The notes below the pieces were generated by a model, which was not told the DNA's origin, ran no database searches, and was given only the letters and a program-made list of their open reading frames with translations. 64,000 nt of DNA from Prorocentrum cordatum (Eukaryota; Sar; Dinophyceae; Prorocentrales; Prorocentraceae). The first letter of the stretch is position 1. The number at the start of each line of letters is the position of its first letter. The stretch lies in contig CAUYUJ010000670.1 of NCBI GenBank assembly GCA_963575745.1, positions 121,001-185,000 of the forward strand. Direction: 5' to 3'. The position numbers and the translations under genes were made by a program. Positions 61,548-64,000 of the stretch are shown piece after piece.

Positions 61548-63890
61548 TCAACTCACAACCCACGCACCATTCCGGACTAGATGCGGTATGAGGCGCATGC
61601 AGTCGAACATCGATATTTCCCACGTGAGTCTGTGGCACACGGACGCTATAACAGCCATCGTCAAGTTGAGGCTCTCGTCCAGCAATGTAGAATCGTATTT
61701 GGGGTCCCCCCAGTTGGGGATTCCCTGGGTGAGGCGAGCAAACAAATGGCTCTTCGGGGTCTCGGGGGACCCGACCTGGCCCAGCAGAAACATGTGCCTC
61801 AAGCAAAGATCAAGCAACGACTGGCGCCCATCCCATGGAATCCTGCGACCATGTGGGCGTAACAGATCCGTATAAGACAGCAGCGCCTGCCCTGCTGCCC
61901 CCAGGACGTCAGCTCCCTCGAACCTGCCGAGGTGCTTCTCACAGAAGGTAGTTGCCAATCGCACGAGGACCCATGTTTTTGCAGCTTTTGTCTTAAGCTT
62001 TCGTATGTGTTCTGCTCCCAACATGGCCATGGTGAGCGTGACCAGCCTGTAGCTCAACTCCACATCCTCCCGTTGCCACCACACCCTGTAGTCGGCGAGT
62101 GCGAACCTGAGGTTCATCTCGCGGATAATATCCTCCCCTCCAGTGGCGCCATACATGTTCGAGCCCAGCGCCCTCCACAGCACCTCGGAGCAGAAACGCT
62201 GGAACACTCCGAGGTATAGGGAAGGGTGTGGAGTGTGCCAATGTGGAGGGCACTCTGAGGAGTTGCGCACACACTCCTGTGAAACAGCGGGTTCTCCCGC
62301 ATCGCGTAGTCTACGTTCCACCCCCTTGTGGTCCAGCCTTCGACGCCAGAAGATTGCAGTGGACGGGAGTGGCATCTCTTCGAAGTCCGCCGTGTCAGAC
62401 ATATCCATGCTCGGCTCTAGCTTGTCGCGGCGGCGTACACTTGGGCACGCCCCATTGGAGGATGCGGTTTGTCTTCTGCTTCCGATCGTCAAAGTGTAGT
62501 CCTCCAGTCTGGAACACGGCCTGTCGCACGGCCTGTATGATTTCTTCATTGTCGACGCGCAGAACTCGTTCGCAGGCCGCACAGGTCGCTTCGTCGTGGT
62601 CGGCCTCCAGCTCTGGCCAGCAATTAACCGACAGGGGGGAATTTATCGAAGTCGAACAGCTGCTCCTGCTTGACGGCGCAGAATGCACATGGTCTGTTGT
62701 AGGTCGCGAGCCCCAGCGCATGCGCCCACTCTGCCCTATCCCCCTGCACTTGCACCAGCAAGAACGGTGCGACGAAGGGGCTCCTGCTGAGAGCAGCCAA
62801 GGGAGAACCTTCAGACAACTCCGAACCATCTGGCAACCTATTGTTCCGAAATCCTATCGCCGTGGCCTCGAAACTCCACGCAGGAGCACGCGTTGCAGGA
62901 TGCGTCGTGCCCCGTCCTCGGCAGCCCTACTGTCACCGCCCACCAAACCACCCCAACCCAACCCGAAGGCCCCAATTTGCCCTCCATTTCCAGTTGGGGG
63001 GGGTCGGGGAACGTTGAGAAAACACACATGAAGCCCGTACCCCCCCCAACCCGAAATTCGGGTCTTCGGGTTGGGTTGGGGTGGTTTGGTAGGTAGTCAT
63101 ACTGGCATTGCAACTTCTTCGCAACGGATCCGAGGTAGTGGCTTTTACTTACCTCATCCAGGATTGCAGCACGTCATGGCAATCATGGCGTCCGAGCGCC
63201 CAGCTCCCGCTGTTCGAGTGGACCTCACCCTGCCCGGGTATAGTGCGATCGGGTACACGTCTCGGTTATCTCTTTCGACGTGGCGGCGTGGGTGCGTCTC
63301 AAAAGAGTGGCCCCAATCGTCAGATTCAGCCCGAGGATCCACGCTTTTGCCCAGTGATTCTACCTCTAGGTTGAGCAGCTCATGCATAGGAGCCCAACGG
63401 ATTGTCTCTCTGCCCCGCTTGCCTTTCACGTGAGTGGGCAGGCCCAACCATACCAACTCAGGCGCCGTCGGAGAGGTCGGCAGCGCACTCAGCAAGTAAC
63501 GTCGGCATCTGCCAGCAGGCCTACCAGGCGGAAAACCAAGTTTGGCCAGGTGATTCCCGACAGCTCCTGCTTCGCTGGCATGCAGCACGTCACGCAGGGC
63601 GTTTTCGCGCCCATCTGTACCAGGGTGTAGTGTAGCAACATGTGTTCCAAGAGAGCGTCGGATGCTTTCATCTTTCAATCTGAGAAGTACTGCCGTCGTA
63701 AAGTTCGTCTGCAGGTCACCCCCAACTGCGAGACACGACCGCGCTGCCGCGATTGCGTTCTCATCTGTGGGCGGTAACTGTAGGCTCGTCGGTATCCGAA
63801 ACGTCCTGCCATGTACGCTTCACGGATGGAGAAGAGCACCTGCATGGGCAATGCCCGGATCCAGAGCCCGAATAGCGGAGGAAGGATTGG
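61548..63890 (-). pseudogene. Decayed gene of a dinoflagellate-type family with Cys-x2-Cys motifs, carrying a MITE
   Basis: Minus-strand pieces in order: LPMQVLFSIREAYMAGRFGY (near 63840); DENAIAAARSCLAVGG and TNFTTAVLLRLKDESIRRSL (63770-63650), continuing to a stop at 63154; MITE 62933-63099; GHDASCNACSCVEFRGHG; LLVQVQGDRAEWAHALGLAT and PCAFCAVKQEQLFDFDKF (62800-62640); EADHDEATCAACERVLRVDN and EEIIQAVRQAVFQTGGLHFD (62620-62470); then a long open part from about 62460 to 61548 (DTADFEEMPLPSTAIFWRRR, EMNLRFALADYRVWWQREDV, SLLDLCLRHMFLLGQVGS, PKSHLFARL, DSTLLDESLNLTMAVIA). At least four frame changes plus the insertion make it inactive. C-x2-C pairs (CAFC, CAAC, CNAC) suggest a former metal site. 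Similar predicted proteins are, from memory, widespread in dinoflagellates; a mobile-element origin is possible but unproven. Confidence 0.6.
62933..63099. mobile_element. MITE-like element, copy 2, 167 bp, TSD TACTG
   Basis: The ends TCACCGCCC and GTAGTCA form a ~47-bp imperfect inverted repeat with 27 consecutive identical bases. TACTG flanks it at 62928-62932 and 63100-63104. It is close to copy 1 (59023-59193) along its whole length and sits inside the decayed minus-strand gene. Confidence 0.92.
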
Positions 63891-63904
63891 GGGCGGAGGA
63901 TGAG

Positions 63905-64000
63905 GGAAACGCTCGAAGTCTTTTCGGTTGCCTCTTGGGTGCCTCTTTGGATAGTTCAGTCGCCTCTTGGGGGCCGGTTCGGGGGATCTTTTTTGGGGGG
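63905..64000 (+). repeat. CTTGGGGCC-type minisatellite, cut by the right edge
   Basis: GGTTGCCTCTTGGGTGCCTC and CGCCTCTTGGGGGCC units continue to the window end. Confidence 0.65.

Noticed and set aside
1-64000. tRNA, rRNA, SL RNA or other structured RNA genes
   Set aside because: I found no cloverleaf with anticodon and T-loop boxes, no rRNA core motifs, and no leader followed by a donor GT and Sm-like site. A covariance-model scan would be the decisive test and I could not run it.

Overview
The window looks like nuclear DNA of a dinoflagellate. Four things point there. The sequence is GC-rich and gene-poor, with tandem repeats of many period lengths. There is a decayed pentatricopeptide-repeat (PPR) gene of the form common in dinoflagellate protein sets (LLSEM..KLEP..ITY..SACEK). 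There is a decayed Gag-like reading frame of the dinoflagellate Copia type. Several spots resemble the 22-nt dinoflagellate trans-spliced leader (SL), some in tandem truncated form. Nothing bacterial is visible: no operons, ribosome-binding sites, tRNAs, rRNAs or CRISPR arrays. The genus is not resolvable from this evidence.

Layout. 0-1.5 kb: Gag-like retroelement relic. 1.5-5.8 kb: G-rich DNA without a gene, a 200-250 bp direct repeat and a 48-bp minisatellite, ending in two tandem SL-like relics at 5800. 6.1-15.9 kb: a ~10 kb satellite domain built from CAGCAG/GACC-rich units of 12, 15, 21 and 33 bp, broken by three copies of a 98-bp module and by two islands that look like coding remnants. 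15.9-18.2 kb: PPR pseudogene of about 20 repeats. 18.2-22.3 kb: GAT/CAT/GGA microsatellites, a 648-bp-offset duplication and a 64-bp minisatellite. 22.25 kb: a second SL-like tandem array. 23.2-27.9 kb: three copies of a composite repeat (conserved head, 90-91-bp array, GCTGT/GAGCT tail, conserved GAGACGCGGGTGCG box). 27.9-41.8 kb: microsatellites, CTTGGGGCC-type minisatellites and several dispersed repeat pairs. 41.8-43.2 kb (minus): a candidate protein gene with two compensating frameshifts. 49.0-50.1 kb: a decayed coding relic. 50-53.8 kb: hairpin and tandem repeats. 54.06-55.41 kb (plus): the best gene in the window, two exons joined in phase by a 144-bp GT-AG intron, with an SL-like relic in its 5' leader. 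57.5-63.1 kb: foldback elements, including two ~170-bp MITE-like elements with clean 5-bp target duplications. 61.5-63.9 kb (minus): a decayed gene carrying one of those MITEs.

How it fits together. There is no evident pathway or operon. The window reads as a record of dinoflagellate genome turnover: retroposed mRNAs marked by relict leaders, retroelement and MITE insertion, pseudogene decay, and repeated expansion of short tandem repeats. Only the 54-kb gene, and possibly the 41.8-43.2 kb gene, are candidates for current function. Most other long open frames come from GC-rich repeat DNA, where stop codons are rare.
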